A DNA stretch of 64,000 bases, from assembly GCA_023627715.1 (NCBI GenBank), contig JAMAHW010000111.1, positions 46,629-110,628 of the forward strand, read 5' to 3'. The notes below the pieces were generated by a model. That model was not told the DNA's origin. It made no database searches and was given only the letters and a program-made list of their open reading frames with translations. This document shows, one piece after another, positions 1-10,635 of the stretch; position 1 is the first letter of the stretch, and each line of letters begins with the position of its first letter. A program made the position numbers and the translations under genes. Origin of the DNA: Periconia sp. R9002. Its lineage: Eukaryota > Ascomycota > Dothideomycetes > Pleosporales > Periconiaceae.

Positions 1-70
1 CGAACACGATGCAATACCAAAAAAGACTTTGTCAATGTTCACGGCTATCTACGATCAGGCGATCCCGATT

Positions 71-1814
71 TTATAATACTGAAGCAGCCATCATAACAAG
101 TATTCCAAACGCATCACCGCTCACCATCCACGTACTCAAATCGTCCATCCTCGGCCCGGTTACCTTTCCCTTTCCAAGATCCCTCAAATCCTCGTACCTC
201 AAATAGCTGTTCCACTTCCTTGACTTCAACATCTCGTCATAATTTTGCTTCCATTCTTCTTCTCCGCCAGCCTGCCAGAGCTGTTTCTGCGCCGGTAGTG
301 GGAGAACCGAAAGCCCAACGTGAGTTTTGGCTCTCTGCTCAGGCTTAATGTCAAACAGTAGGAACAGTAGAGTCACCGTCCTGTTTCTTGGTCAGCAATG
401 CTGGCTTTGGCACGATGAGGGGAACAGGGGGAAGCGACCTTCGCTTTGATTCTAGCAATACCCACTCCTTCCAATTTGGACGCCAGCCTTCAACCTCGGC
501 TGTGCAGAGAAATGGCCATTGCTCAGCTTTGATTGCGATTTTCTGTAGTAATTGATTCAATTTTCCTCATCGTCTATGTACATTGTGGGTTCGGGCATCT
601 TACCGTCATTGCACGAATGAGTTCGTGGTCGAAGTCGAGGGATAGTGAGTCCTGGTCAAAGATTCTGAGGAGAAGATACAGAGTAATAGCTTGGAGCATG
701 GAGAGCGTAGTCCACTCGTCTGCTTCTTCCAACTCCTCTAAAAATCGGTCTTTTTCCATGGTTATAGCACGCCAGAGAAACGGGCCTGTTGCCGTCGTCT
801 TGCTGGTATATAGGCCAATGATTGATTTACAAATTTCCAAAGGACCAGAAAAGACGAGAGAAGAGCCTTGAGGTGGTAGAGAGACGGGGTGAATGAATGG
901 AGGTAGGATGGAAGTTGCGAGAAGCTTGGCGTAAGATTTTATGTTCTGCAACAGGAAGGTTTGGCCAATTGGGGAGCCGCTTGAGAGATAGGAATGGGTA
1001 AAAGGGCTTCGGGGCGCGAGAAGAGAGGTGCGTCGCGATGTTTCATTGTCAAAATACACCTCGTAGTGAGAATCTATCGGCCGGAGAACCAGATAGGGAG
1101 TGTGAAACATGCAGTTTGCAGGCAAGGAGATGGTTGAGTCGAGGGTTAGGGCTGGTGTTAGACCCAAAGAGAAGTCGAATGGAAACTCGTTGGTAGTGCT
1201 GATGGAACACAAATTGGCACCAGCATCTGAACCTTGAAGTTCTTCTACATCACTACCGTCACGTTCCCACTCGAACAATGGGTTCTGACATGAGAGTTCC
1301 GACCCCATGGGTAAAGGTATTGGATGGTCGACGTTTGAGTGCAGTAGTGTCTGGTTGTCAGAAATCAGAGTCATGTCCCACAAAATGTCATCTTGACCTC
1401 CTAGTCCCTCGAAAAGTATAGCATCAGCGGACGTCGGCTCATTCGACGTTGGAGATGCAGGCCGCGGGGCCGACTTCCCATTCCGTCGCGTCAATTTGTA
1501 CTCGCAAAGTAGGTGTTTGTTTACGCAGCGGGAGCACTGTGGAGAATCCGAACTGCATTTTACCTTGGCCTTTCGGCACGATTCGCAGGACTTTCTGACT
1601 ACTGGAACATTGTCCCCCAATTTCTTACGGCAGTACAGCACGTGGCGGTTTCGTGATTGACCTAGAGGGGTCGTCAGCTTTGGAGCAAGGCGGAGAAACC
1701 ACACAAAAGCTAACGTTTCCCGAATGTCTTGGAGCAGATCTTGCAGCGGAACGGCTCGAAGTCAGTGTTCTGATGGTCGGGGTTTACGGGGGCTATCTCC
1801 GGGACTAGATTCAT
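71..1814 (-). CDS. C2HC plus Zn2Cys6 dual zinc-finger transcription factor
   Basis: Four exons (1814-1715, 1661-604, 542-439, 386-71) give a protein of about 525 aa. The first intron splits a C2H2-class finger. Joining the exons restores C-x2-C-x12-H-x3-C (CKIC ... RHVLYC) near residues 25-45. A fungal Zn2Cys6 cluster follows directly (SCESCRKAKVKC ... CSRC ... C, about residues 53-80), the usual array of the C2H2-C6 regulator class. The rest resembles the fungal-specific transcription-factor middle and C-terminal region, with an ESKRR ... TVTLLFLLFD segment formed across intron 3. The start was chosen because ATG at 1814 is in frame with the finger. It diverges from the reductase at 2400 and may regulate it (inference). 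It is probably nuclear and DNA-binding, with unknown targets. A decayed relative of its C-terminal half lies at 4.7-5.7 kb. Confidence 0.85.
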
Positions 1815-2399
1815 TTGACGTCAACACGAGCTGTTTGACAAATTGGTAGCAGTCGATTTATGATTGCAGAACGGCTGCTGCACAGTGCATAGAGGTGTTC
1901 GGAGGATTGATGTGATAGTAACTAAGATTGTGGGGTGCACATGGAGACGCTAGACGGATTGACCTGATTATTAGTCATCTTCTATCCTCGCTCGCCAGCA
2001 TCTCTGGGCAAGGACAATAACATTGAAGTCTTAGCGTCTTGGAAAAGACGCCTTTTTTCTTTTTTTTAGCTAATTCAACTGGACAGAAATTGGCGGTTTG
2101 ATGTAGCAAGTAGCTCTAAGACATTGATTCAAGCAGCTATCATCTGCTATCGTTGATGGTTGTAGCATACGCCATTTTGTCGATTTTCCGTGTCGTCCTT
2201 CCGCGTCGCCCTTCCGTGTCGCCTCTCCGTGCCGTGCCGCCTTTCCATGAGCACCCACTTCCGCCCGCGCAGTATCTTCTCTCCCCTCCCCATCAATGAC
2301 GGTATTTGCGATGGTATTTAGCCCTCTTGTGTCACTCATTTTGTTCCTCAACATCCCATCATCTTATTCACACTAGCTCATCAACCTTTCCATCCTATC
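1815..2399. promoter_or_regulatory. Divergent promoter, regulator/reductase pair
   Basis: This 585-bp gap separates the start of the minus-strand regulator from the start of the plus-strand reductase, so it must hold both promoters. A run of TTCCG/CTCCG words at 2186, 2199, 2212 and 2225 shows an exact 13-bp period. The rest is not obviously coding. Confidence 0.6.
2186..2237. repeat. 13-bp tandem repeat, about four units
   Basis: Units starting at 2186, 2199, 2212 and 2225 follow TTCCGYGTCGYCC with few differences. The repeat lies 160-210 bp upstream of the reductase start, in the divergent promoter. The sequence is GC-rich compared with its surroundings. It could be a direct-repeat binding site or only a minisatellite. 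Confidence 0.7.
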
Positions 2400-3534
2400 A
2401 TGACAGGAAAGCTTATTCTCGTAAGTAAGCCCCTCCCAAACGGCGTTCAATAAGCATTACTCATATCTTCCCAGATCACTGGTGTATCTGGATACATTGG
2501 ATTCAAGACGTTGATAATCGCTCTCGAGAACGGATTCAAAGTACGCGCTGTCGTACGTAAAGCTGAACAGGCGAAAAATCTCGAGTCACACCATCGTGTC
2601 ACACCCCACATCAACAATCTCCAATGGGTCGTCATCCCGGATCTTTCAGAAACAGAATCATACAATTTTCATCTCAAGGGCGGTGTTACTGGAATTCTTC
2701 ACGTGGCGTCTCCACTTGCATATGAGGTGAAGGAACCTCCGTCTCCTATCTGAGCATACACACGCTAATCTTCCCCAGACGGATGATTACAATCGTGATA
2801 TCATCTCACCCGCCAAAAACATGGCTCTCGCAGTCCTCAAAGCTGCTCACCGCACTCCTTCAGTCAAACGAGTAGTCATTATTTCCTCAGCTGTCACCCT
2901 CGCCTCCTTTGACTGGATGTTTGGTCCTGCGGCTCACTTCTCAGATGCTACACTCTTCACTGTAGCTGATATCGGCCCTGTACCCGCGAACCCATCCTCG
3001 GCAATGGAAGCTTATTTCGCATCCAAAACGCTCGCGCGTATGGCTGTCAAAGATTTCATGGAAAAGGAGAAGCCGAGTTATGAAATCGTGAATCTTCTGC
3101 CAACGATCGTTATAGGACCAGATGAATTGGCTACCAAAGTTGATGAATTAATGGCAAGGGGTTCCGGAATGGTGCTGGGGGCGCTCATGGATGTCAAAGT
3201 GCCTCTGATGGTGGGCGCGACGGTACATGTGGACGATGTAGCGAGGGCACACGTTGACGGACTGAAATCTTCTGTCCCGGGAAATAGAGATTACATTCTA
3301 AGTTCGGATGTTCCGGGGGGCATTAGCTGTAAGCAGGCGGAAAGGGTTGTCAGAGAGGGCTTTCCGGAAGCCGTGGAGAAAGGGATCTTCAAGTTGCAAG
3401 GTAGCCTGCCCTTCAAACCTTGGAGTTTGGATACCAAGGAGACGGAAAAGGCATTTGGCTGGAAGCCTATATCCTTTGAAGATACAGTGAAGGAGCTAGC
3501 TGCGCAGTACCTGGAGCTTGTTAATAGACAATAA
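2400..3534 (+). CDS. NAD(P)-dependent extended SDR reductase, GRE2/dihydroflavonol-reductase-like
   Basis: Three exons (2400-2420, 2475-2726, 2779-3534), with introns 2421-2474 and 2727-2778. The first exon (MTGKLIL) joins to ITGVSGYIGF, restoring the Rossmann TGxxGYIG motif at residues 8-15. The substrate-binding side has HVASP, and the catalytic Tyr-x3-Lys is YFASK in SAMEAYFASKTLAR. The length is about 342 aa, normal for cytosolic extended SDRs that reduce aldehydes or ketones with NADPH (methylglyoxal/isovaleraldehyde reductase GRE2, DFR-like ketoreductases). The true substrate cannot be read from sequence. It is divergently paired with the regulator at 71-1814. No damage is visible, unlike its right-hand neighbours. 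Confidence 0.88.
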
Positions 3535-3887
3535 CTTGCTGCTGTTCGTCTCAGCTATCTACACACATAGCTAGTGTAATGGGGTAAATCTATAACTTTG
3601 CAACTGAATAAGATTGGCTTAAATGGTAATTGCAACTATTCTTGGCGTTACAGACTGGCATCAAACCCTTACATGGTTTGCATGAGGTGCACGGAAGTGA
3701 CGCTTGAACAGCCTAACGATATGTCAAAAGTTGATGGGTTATATACTGGTTCATTGAAGTAGGAGGTAGATTATGTGTAAGAATGTTCAATATATCTACC
3801 CTCGAGTGATAACAGCAGGAAGGCCGACCTTGTGTTCCACATCATGGAATCACTCTTATCTAGCTACGAATCATACCGAAAATGCGA

Positions 3888-4730
3888 TCAAGAACGATGC
3901 CAGCCACTCTCATGCAGAGACACAGTGACCAAAAAATTCCTGATATGCGATGCAATGTCTTCTGGCTTTTCCATCGGCGAGCAATGTGCCGACTCGACTG
4001 TAACTTCTTCCAGGTGAGGCACGAGGCCTTGTTGCTTAGCTGCATCCATCAACTCCGGCTTACACACCGCATCTTCAGTACAGCAGATAAAGAGTATCGG
4101 CACCTTGATTTCCAAACATTCTTTGGGGACGGTAGCATCCAATCTATGCTGTATGTTCTGGATAACGGCCCTATATGACTGCAGCGCAGAAGTAAACTGA
4201 CCGGGTTGGGCGAATTGATGCATAAATCGATCTTTCCACTCAGGCTTTTTGGCGTACTCTTTCAACTGTACTTGCTCGGCGCTAAGGAGAAAGTTTCGCA
4301 TAGCATCGGGAGCACAAAAGATACTCCTCATCCAGCCTTCGACGTCGCCATGGAGGGCTTGCCACATCCTCTCTAAATTGCTTTCGATGATATCGGCCGC
4401 GTCAGGAGCCGCGAAGAAGTCCCAGTACGAGAACTGCGGATATCCAATGATTTTCTCGGTATAGGAATTGAAGACAGCCAGATCAAAGGGTTCGTTCGAG
4501 GGAGCCATGTAGCCAATGAAATGAAATTGAAATTGAATATTGATCCTCACAGAGTAATCCTACCCTGGGTATCGACACATGGTGTGGGCACACTGGGTAA
4601 ACGTCCTTGGCCGGCCATGTAGCCAATATTGACAAGAACTATGCCACTAAAGAGGTGGCTTTTGTGGAGATAGGTGCGCTGCGTGAGCACACTCCCAGCG
4701 AGGCGCTCTGAATCACCCAGGACGCCACTG
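3888..4730 (-). pseudogene. Truncated alpha/beta hydrolase (epoxide-hydrolase-like), N-terminal half missing
   Basis: An open frame (4550-3888) encodes the cap and C-terminal part of an epoxide-hydrolase-type alpha/beta hydrolase. PYxxFSYWDFFA-like and MAPSNEPFDL segments are followed by the charge-relay Asp (ILFICCTEDAVCKPE) and the catalytic His (ESAHCSPMEKPEDIA). Upstream on the same strand (about 4720-4614) the core sequence GSVLTQRTYLHKSHLFSG then IVLVNIGYMA is still readable. The HG oxyanion motif and most of the nucleophile-elbow region are absent. The two parts are separated by a 96-bp segment flanked by a 14-bp direct repeat, with a stop between them. An isolated start at 4508 could still yield a 206-aa protein, but it would lack the nucleophile. 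Confidence 0.65.
4504..4627. repeat. 14-bp direct repeat flanking a 96-bp segment
   Basis: GCCATGTAGCCAAT occurs at 4504-4517 and again at 4614-4627. The repeated bases encode the same IGYMA peptide of the hydrolase on the minus strand. The layout is like a small insertion with target duplication or a slippage duplication. Confidence 0.6.
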
Positions 4731-4734
4731 GTTC

Positions 4735-5681
4735 GAGATGGTCAAAGAATAGGGTCAATGATTCCTCCCCCCAGCCTGCATATTTCCGAGCAGCGCCTCA
4801 GGGAACTACTTGGCACACCCAGTCCGCCGGAGCTCCATGCCGGGACAAAGCATACTATGCATTTAATTATTCGAGTCCTCAAATCATGGCCACGTATGAT
4901 GGCAGCCCGCGACCTTGGTGTATTGCCTCCCATGATCCACAACGTCCAACTCGGACATGGCATGCCAACGCCGCTAGCAAACTGTTCTACACTTGCCAAG
5001 ATGTGGGCTGACCATGTCGAAGGCAGCAGTCAACTGGTCCGTTCGAGCATCGTGTAGGAGGTTCAGAGGCTGTTCGACGAGGTATGGGGATATGCACATG
5101 ATTTTCGGCGCTGATGCAAGCTGACGACCGCGCCCGGGCAGCATACTCTGTATTCTGACGAGAGTCTCCTGAGCGCCATGCAGTCTATATTGATCTTAAC
5201 GATCATTCTGTTATTTAACAGCAAAACGAGGCCATCTATGTCGACCGCCGAATCTGTTCGTCTGCTTATCAGCATGTGGCAAGTGAAGCACCGCCTTGCC
5301 GGGACAGGCCTCTTCCTCGAAAGTGAAGTCAATCACGGAATGCCAGTATAGAAAGAATGGGCGATAGTCTCTGCAAAGCGGAGGACGATTCTCGCCCTAC
5401 ACCAGTTAGAGTGGGCATGGTCTGTGCTGCGTGGATACCCAGAACTCCTATGTACAGAACTCGGTCCACTACCCGCACCAGCCGAAAAACGCCTCTGGAA
5501 GGAATACCAGGAAGCTGAATGGGAACGGCTTTATGAAGGATGGCTAATTCGGTGGAAAGACGGATTCTTTGCAATCGCAGAGTTGTTCCCCATACGGTCG
5601 GACGACGAGCTTGACTCAAGGACTGAGAGATGGCTGTCCGAAGCTGACGAATTCGGTATGATGCTAATGGCAGAAGGTTAG
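4735..5681 (+). pseudogene. Fungal transcription-factor C-terminal half, with in-frame stops
   Basis: In one frame this stretch reads as the middle and C-terminal part of a fungal C2H2/C6 regulator: HTMHLIIRVLKSWPRMMA, PTPLANCSTLAKMWADH, DESLLSAMQSILILTIILL, SAKRRTILALHQLEWAWSV, and an EKRLWKEYQ ... WLSEADEFGMML ending. It resembles the C-terminal region of the regulator at 71-1814. A TAG sits at 5055 (SSIV-stop-EVQRLFDE) and another before KEWAIVSAKRR near 5344. A TGA near 5112 falls inside a possible 39-bp intron (5082-5120). The zinc fingers are gone: upstream the sequence runs straight into the hydrolase relic on the other strand. Both TAGs fit C:G to T:A change (CAG and TGG ancestors). 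Confidence 0.7.
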
Positions 5682-5848
5682 TGCATCAAAATAAACTATT
5701 TACGCTGGTATTGACAAATACAGTTGGGACTGTGGGCTTGACGGTTTGATAGGCGCGCGTAAGGAGGCATGTAAATAATCAAATTTTTCGATTGAATTGA
5801 TGAATTCTTCATAACATTCTTGTTTGCAGAGATACCAGCTTGAAATCT

Positions 5849-7032
5849 TTAGTTCTTTTTATCCTGGCTCGCCATGCTATCGAATCGACGACGCAAGATT
5901 GGCCAGACAAAGAGCCCAACAATAAGGGCGAAGAAAGAATCGAAGATTCCCCATCCTCGCTTTGGTGAAGCTCCAACCATGTTTGAGAAGAGGATGCTAG
6001 ACTCCCAAGAATCCTCAGCAATAGCGAAGTCCCCTTTGTTAACTTTGGCAATTATCTGCTTCCCAACAGTCTCAGCGGATGGTAGAGTCCTTTGCAGTTC
6101 CTCGATGGGACCTGTCGTTCCTTCGATCTCTTTCGCCAGCTGAGGCTTATGTTCTTGTTCCTGTATGAATGCAGGCGACATGAAATTGCCGGGAAACGCA
6201 CAATGTATGGTGTACTTTGAGGCTGGACAGTTGAGCCGAAGTGTTTCAACGCGAAGTATGTCGGCGAGACCTCGAACAGCGCATTTGGCAGCTTATCAAA
6301 TTAGTCGAGTGGACCAGGCAAGCGTAGAGTGAAACATACCTGTATACGCTCCATATCCTGGGATCGGAATCAACGCAAGCCCGCTGTTGATAAAAACAAT
6401 CTGACGGAGCTTTTGTGTAGTGGACATCGACTTCGACGTCTGATCATCGTGTTCCCATATCTTCAGAAGGGACTGGGCGATATATGCGGAGGAGAAGTAG
6501 TTGTTTCGCATGCAACTCTCGAGATCAACCGCTTGTATTTCGTTTACGAATCCGCACTCAGTTCTGCATCCACCTGCTGAGCAGTACAAGAGATCGGGAA
6601 TTCGAGGTTGAGATTTGAGCATCGCATCAGTCTAATGAAATCAATCACTGCCTCGGCATAGCTGCAACCTTCTTACCTCAGAGGCGTTTGCTAAATCGAT
6701 CGAGATAGTCTTGATTTCCTGGCTTTCGTTGATTTTTGTTGACATCAGCTCACTTTTAGCAGCGTCCAGAAGGTCCTGGTTACGGGCGAGGATCGTTACG
6801 TGTGCACCTTCGATTGACAAACCTCGAAGTCAGCTTCAGGTATGCCGAACAGTGACAATGAATATGTGTTTCCTGCCTACGAACCGTGGGAGACATAGAT
6901 CTTTGCAATTTCCTTGCCTAACCCTCCAGATCCTCCAGTCACGAAAACGGTCTGTACTTGATTAGCTGCGGCGCAGTCAACTGGTATATCAGATATGGCG
7001 CTTCCACGTACCTTGCCCACCACGCTCTTCAT
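5849..7032 (-). CDS. TSC10: 3-ketosphinganine (3-ketodihydrosphingosine) reductase, TSC10/KDSR family
   Basis: Five exons (7032-7012, 6951-6885, 6807-6677, 6631-6340, 6291-5849) give 317 aa with consistent phases. The start is MKSVVGKTVFVTGGSGGLG, with the TGGxxGxG NADPH motif formed across intron 1. Catalytic Tyr-x3-Lys is YTAAK, formed across intron 4, after a FINSG serine region. The PGNFMSPAFIQEQEHKP segment and a C-terminal membrane helix (FFALIVGLFVWPIL, then RRRF) are marks of the ER enzyme that reduces 3-ketosphinganine to dihydrosphingosine in ceramide synthesis. Whether it is the housekeeping copy or an extra paralogue cannot be told from this window. No other sphingolipid gene is adjacent. 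It appears intact. Confidence 0.88.
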
Positions 7033-8287
7033 GTTGGTTGTATTAACTGTTACTGGAATCAAGTTTTGGAAAATCCTTGCTATTATTATTGGGGAAATAC
7101 AAAGAGGTGATGTATGCGAGATGATAAAGATGTTTGACATAGGGGGGAAGAGACGGTTAATATCAAGAGGTGGGAGAGGAGGGCTGCACGCACAGACCAT
7201 ACGAAAGATTACACAAGAAATAAGGCAAATTCTAATTAACCTCTTCGCATTCATTCGACCAAATGGGAACAGAGCATACTATTTCTTGAGATTATAAATC
7301 TAATGTCCTTGAACGAGCTGTCCTCCATCAATTCCAAAACCGTGGTGTCAACGTTCCACTCCTTATCACCCAGCTTCTCAGTTCTACAGCCAACAACGAA
7401 TCGACTCCCCATTCGTGCAAACGCAGGTCGGCGTCAATTTTCGCTTCAGAGATTAATTATTGAATTGTTAAATTCTTAACTCGTCGTCCGTGAGGGTCGT
7501 CCCGAATTCTAAAAGATACAGTGAGCTATTTATACCTCTTTTTGACCATCTTCCGCGGGCTCATCTCTCAGATGGCAATAAAAAGTATCTTTCATACGCG
7601 CTGGCCCCGAAGGACACTTCGTTTGCATAGATAGCGTAGTATCAATGCCTACAATAGTTTGGGATGCTGTGTTTGCCTTTCCCCAGTGTATAGAATTCGC
7701 TAGTAGATTATTCTTGTGAATCTCGTCTGTAGCACCTCATTCTCAACGAGAACCGCTGCATTTTCTATCCATCCACGATCCAGGGTTGAAGCTTCTTGGT
7801 CATTTGCAAACAGATAGTCAACTAATACATCCATATAGCAATTGGCTGCGGCATAATGTGCTTGAGAATTCCAGAATCGCGGAAATTATCAACAGGAAAA
7901 GGAAGAGAATGAATATTCCATAAGACTCTAAGCTTAGGAAAAAATTAGACTTTCCTATCTTTAAAAGATCATGTTCTCGAATACCGAATCTTAAAAATCC
8001 ATCGTACTTTGAGCACACACTTGAATGGGAGGCTTCGTCTTGTTCCACCAGTGCTGGCTAAGTGATACAGCCATAATGTCTAGCGGCAAATGTCTCCAAA
8101 TGTTCTATACCGCGTACTTTCATACAAATGTTTTCGGCTAGTAGACCTTTATTTCTCCCTATCCCGTGTAGCTGTTGCGGTGTTGTGACGCCTACGTGTT
8201 GTAACTTCTTACCTGAGCCTTTAGTAATAATGCCGCTGGTGTTGCATGCTAAATATCTAGTGTTTCATGAAGTATATCCTGATTCCA
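7033..8287. other. Intergenic region, no supported gene
   Basis: This 1.25 kb stretch lies between the reductase promoter and the 3' end of the duplicated gene. Only short, unconvincing reading frames are present and no repeat stands out. Confidence 0.5.
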
Positions 8288-9802
8288 TCACTGTATTGCC
8301 GTAAAATCAATCGGATTTGATGCTGGAAGCACAATTCGCGGCCTACTCTTATGGCTCGTTTCGTGAATCCCAATCTTTGTATTAGCGTGATTCTATAACA
8401 GAGTGAGCATATCGAAATATAAGCAATACGAATGGATATCCCGTAGTAGGGAGCGCATAGGTCTGCGGAGACTCAAGGGACGTACCTCTTTCGTGCCCCA
8501 GTCCCACCATGCGATCTCATTTCCTATAAATTGGTACGAGTAATTTGCCCCCACTTCAAGGTTCTCTACAAACTCAATGTCTGGCCATATACGGGTTGTG
8601 GTCGTGTGGGACTCGCCTGGAGCCAGGCTTATGAAATCGCTGTTTTGGCCGACGTAGATCTCGTCAGGCTCGTTGGCCAGAGTACAAGCACTCTCTTCGC
8701 GAATCCATTCCGGACCCTGTTGTGTTTGCCGCAGTAAAATATAACGGCCCAGGAGTAGGTCGGAGAGATATGTCTGGCTGAACGTAATGGGTTTATTGTC
8801 TGGGTTTGCTTTCTCGTTGACGTGGTGATGAATGATGATCTCGACAGAATATTCGCCGGATATGGAGAAATTTGGTGGCCCGCTGAGTGAAAGCGAGAAG
8901 TACGGTGCTTTGGGACTGAGCAAAAATGATTAGTATTGTCTTAAAGTTGAGATTGGAAGGCCCACACACTCTCGATCAGAATCCTGCACAAGAGCAGGAG
9001 GTGGTTTTTTCCTGGTTTTCTCTTGTTCCTGGCGCCACCTGAGCTCTTTGACATTGGCAAGATCCGGGCTAATAGCTTCCCAGCGGGCTCGCTCTGGCCA
9101 TTCGGGGTCTTCTTTGGTTGCAGTGAATTCCATGATGTTAGAGGCTGGAAGGACAACGCGTGGGTGGATGTTATGAGTCGTCGCGGCGGCAGCGATCTTC
9201 TTGTTCTGGTGGGTCTGTTTTCAATTTCAACATAGTTGATCACTAAGGTTGGTGTTGGACGCAGCTTACAGCGAGGCTTCCCCACTCCCACCACGGGATT
9301 TCTCCGCCGGGCCAGAGGAGAGCATATCTTTCCCCAGCCTTCAAAGCTTTGTAGTATGCATAAGGTAAACTGGCACTGATCTCTACCGACTCTCCCGGGG
9401 CAAGACTGGCGAAGTTTTGCTGGTTGATAGAAACTTCTCCTTCGGCATTGCCAGGAGGAGAGTCCTCCAGATCAACTCTTTCTAGGCCATTTTCTGTGCA
9501 ACGGAAAAGCACAAATTTATGATCCTTGAGGGCCGCATACGGATGCCATTTGACAGTTACTGGTCGGCCTTCCGGGTTGGCGGCCTCACTAACATCGTGT
9601 TGGAGCTTTGCGATGATGCTAAAAGGCAACGTGAGAACTAGTCTATCTGAGGCTCGAATTTGGAGCGACCAGACAGGCGCTTCGGGGCTACAAAGACGAT
9701 ATTGATGTCAGCAATAGTAAAGAACATTCCATGGACTCAGGATGGCCCGGTAGCAGCTTCTCACATTCGATCAGTTGCTGAAAATAGAATATCGGGTTTC
9801 AT
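8288..9802 (-). CDS. Uncharacterised beta-rich protein made of two tandem homologous units
   Basis: Five exons (9802-9765, 9687-9270, 9214-8970, 8915-8486, 8392-8288) give about 411 aa. Exons 2-3 and exons 4-5 are two copies of one unit. Each begins PxAPxxSL and continues through NPxxxPxT, a LAPGES turn and a WWxWG motif. After an intron in phase 0, each ends xHPRVVLPASN-x-MEFTA (copy 1) or RPRIVLPASNPIDFTA (copy 2). The introns entering each copy are both phase 2, and those within each copy are both phase 0. A charged linker (RWRQEQEKTRKKPPPALVQD) joins the units. No signal peptide or membrane helix is seen. I know similar single-unit fungal proteins only as uncharacterised, and the function is unknown. 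Two separate genes remain possible if the linker exon is alternatively used. Confidence 0.75.
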
Positions 9803-10635
9803 GTTCCGAGACTTTTATCGTATCCCCAAACAAACCGCATGGAGCAAAGAATCAAGAGAAATGGAACGTACGCGTGATGTGCATACCTAGGTATGCTGCG
9901 CCTGAAATATATGTAAGAATGAATCGATGCTTGGCCTACGTGGCTACGCTACTACTTTTAGTCTAGCGCCTGCCTGGACGAATAACGTGATCGCAAGCCA
10001 CATTTGGAAACATTGAACGAGCTGACCTAACCAACACCTCAGAGTAAGATTGGCGCATTCAAAGCGTGCACGGTATCTAAGCTCATTAGGCTATTTTTTC
10101 TTTTATGAATATCCACATTCGTGATAGCCCTATATGTGGCTGAAACCTGGGGGCGAAATCGAGCAGTTTATACCCCCAAGTGTAAGACTATAGTGAGCAC
10201 TGAATTCTGATTACTCGCATGCATTGACGTCTTCCGCCCAGCATCAAGGGTAAGCGTTAGGATGGTGTCAGCATTAGCCCTTTCGATCTTTGTCAGTTCT
10301 GATTTTATATCCATGTTACAACGATGGGCACTTGGATTTCTCTACCAGCCTTCGTCAGACCCTTTCGGGGCTGTGTGCCTTCCCCTCAAGTTAATGAATA
10401 CCATTTCGAAATCAAAGACACTGCCCCCAAAGAGAGACGTGCTCCTTCATAATCACAGTGCTAGGCCCAGCTGTTCTATATAAATACAAAGGACAAGGAC
10501 GCAAATTGTTGGAAGGAAGCAACAATAGAACCGACTTCAATATTTTCTTTAGAGAGTTTTCTGCTGAGTCCAATTATTTCTGCGCCTTCATTGTCTCTCT
10601 TTACTTCTTTATCTTGCTCTATTCTCGGAGTCATA
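9803..10635. other. Divergent intergenic region, no supported gene
   Basis: This 830-bp gap separates the duplicated gene (minus) from the secreted metalloprotease (plus), so both promoters should lie here. Nothing else recognisable was found. Confidence 0.45.
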
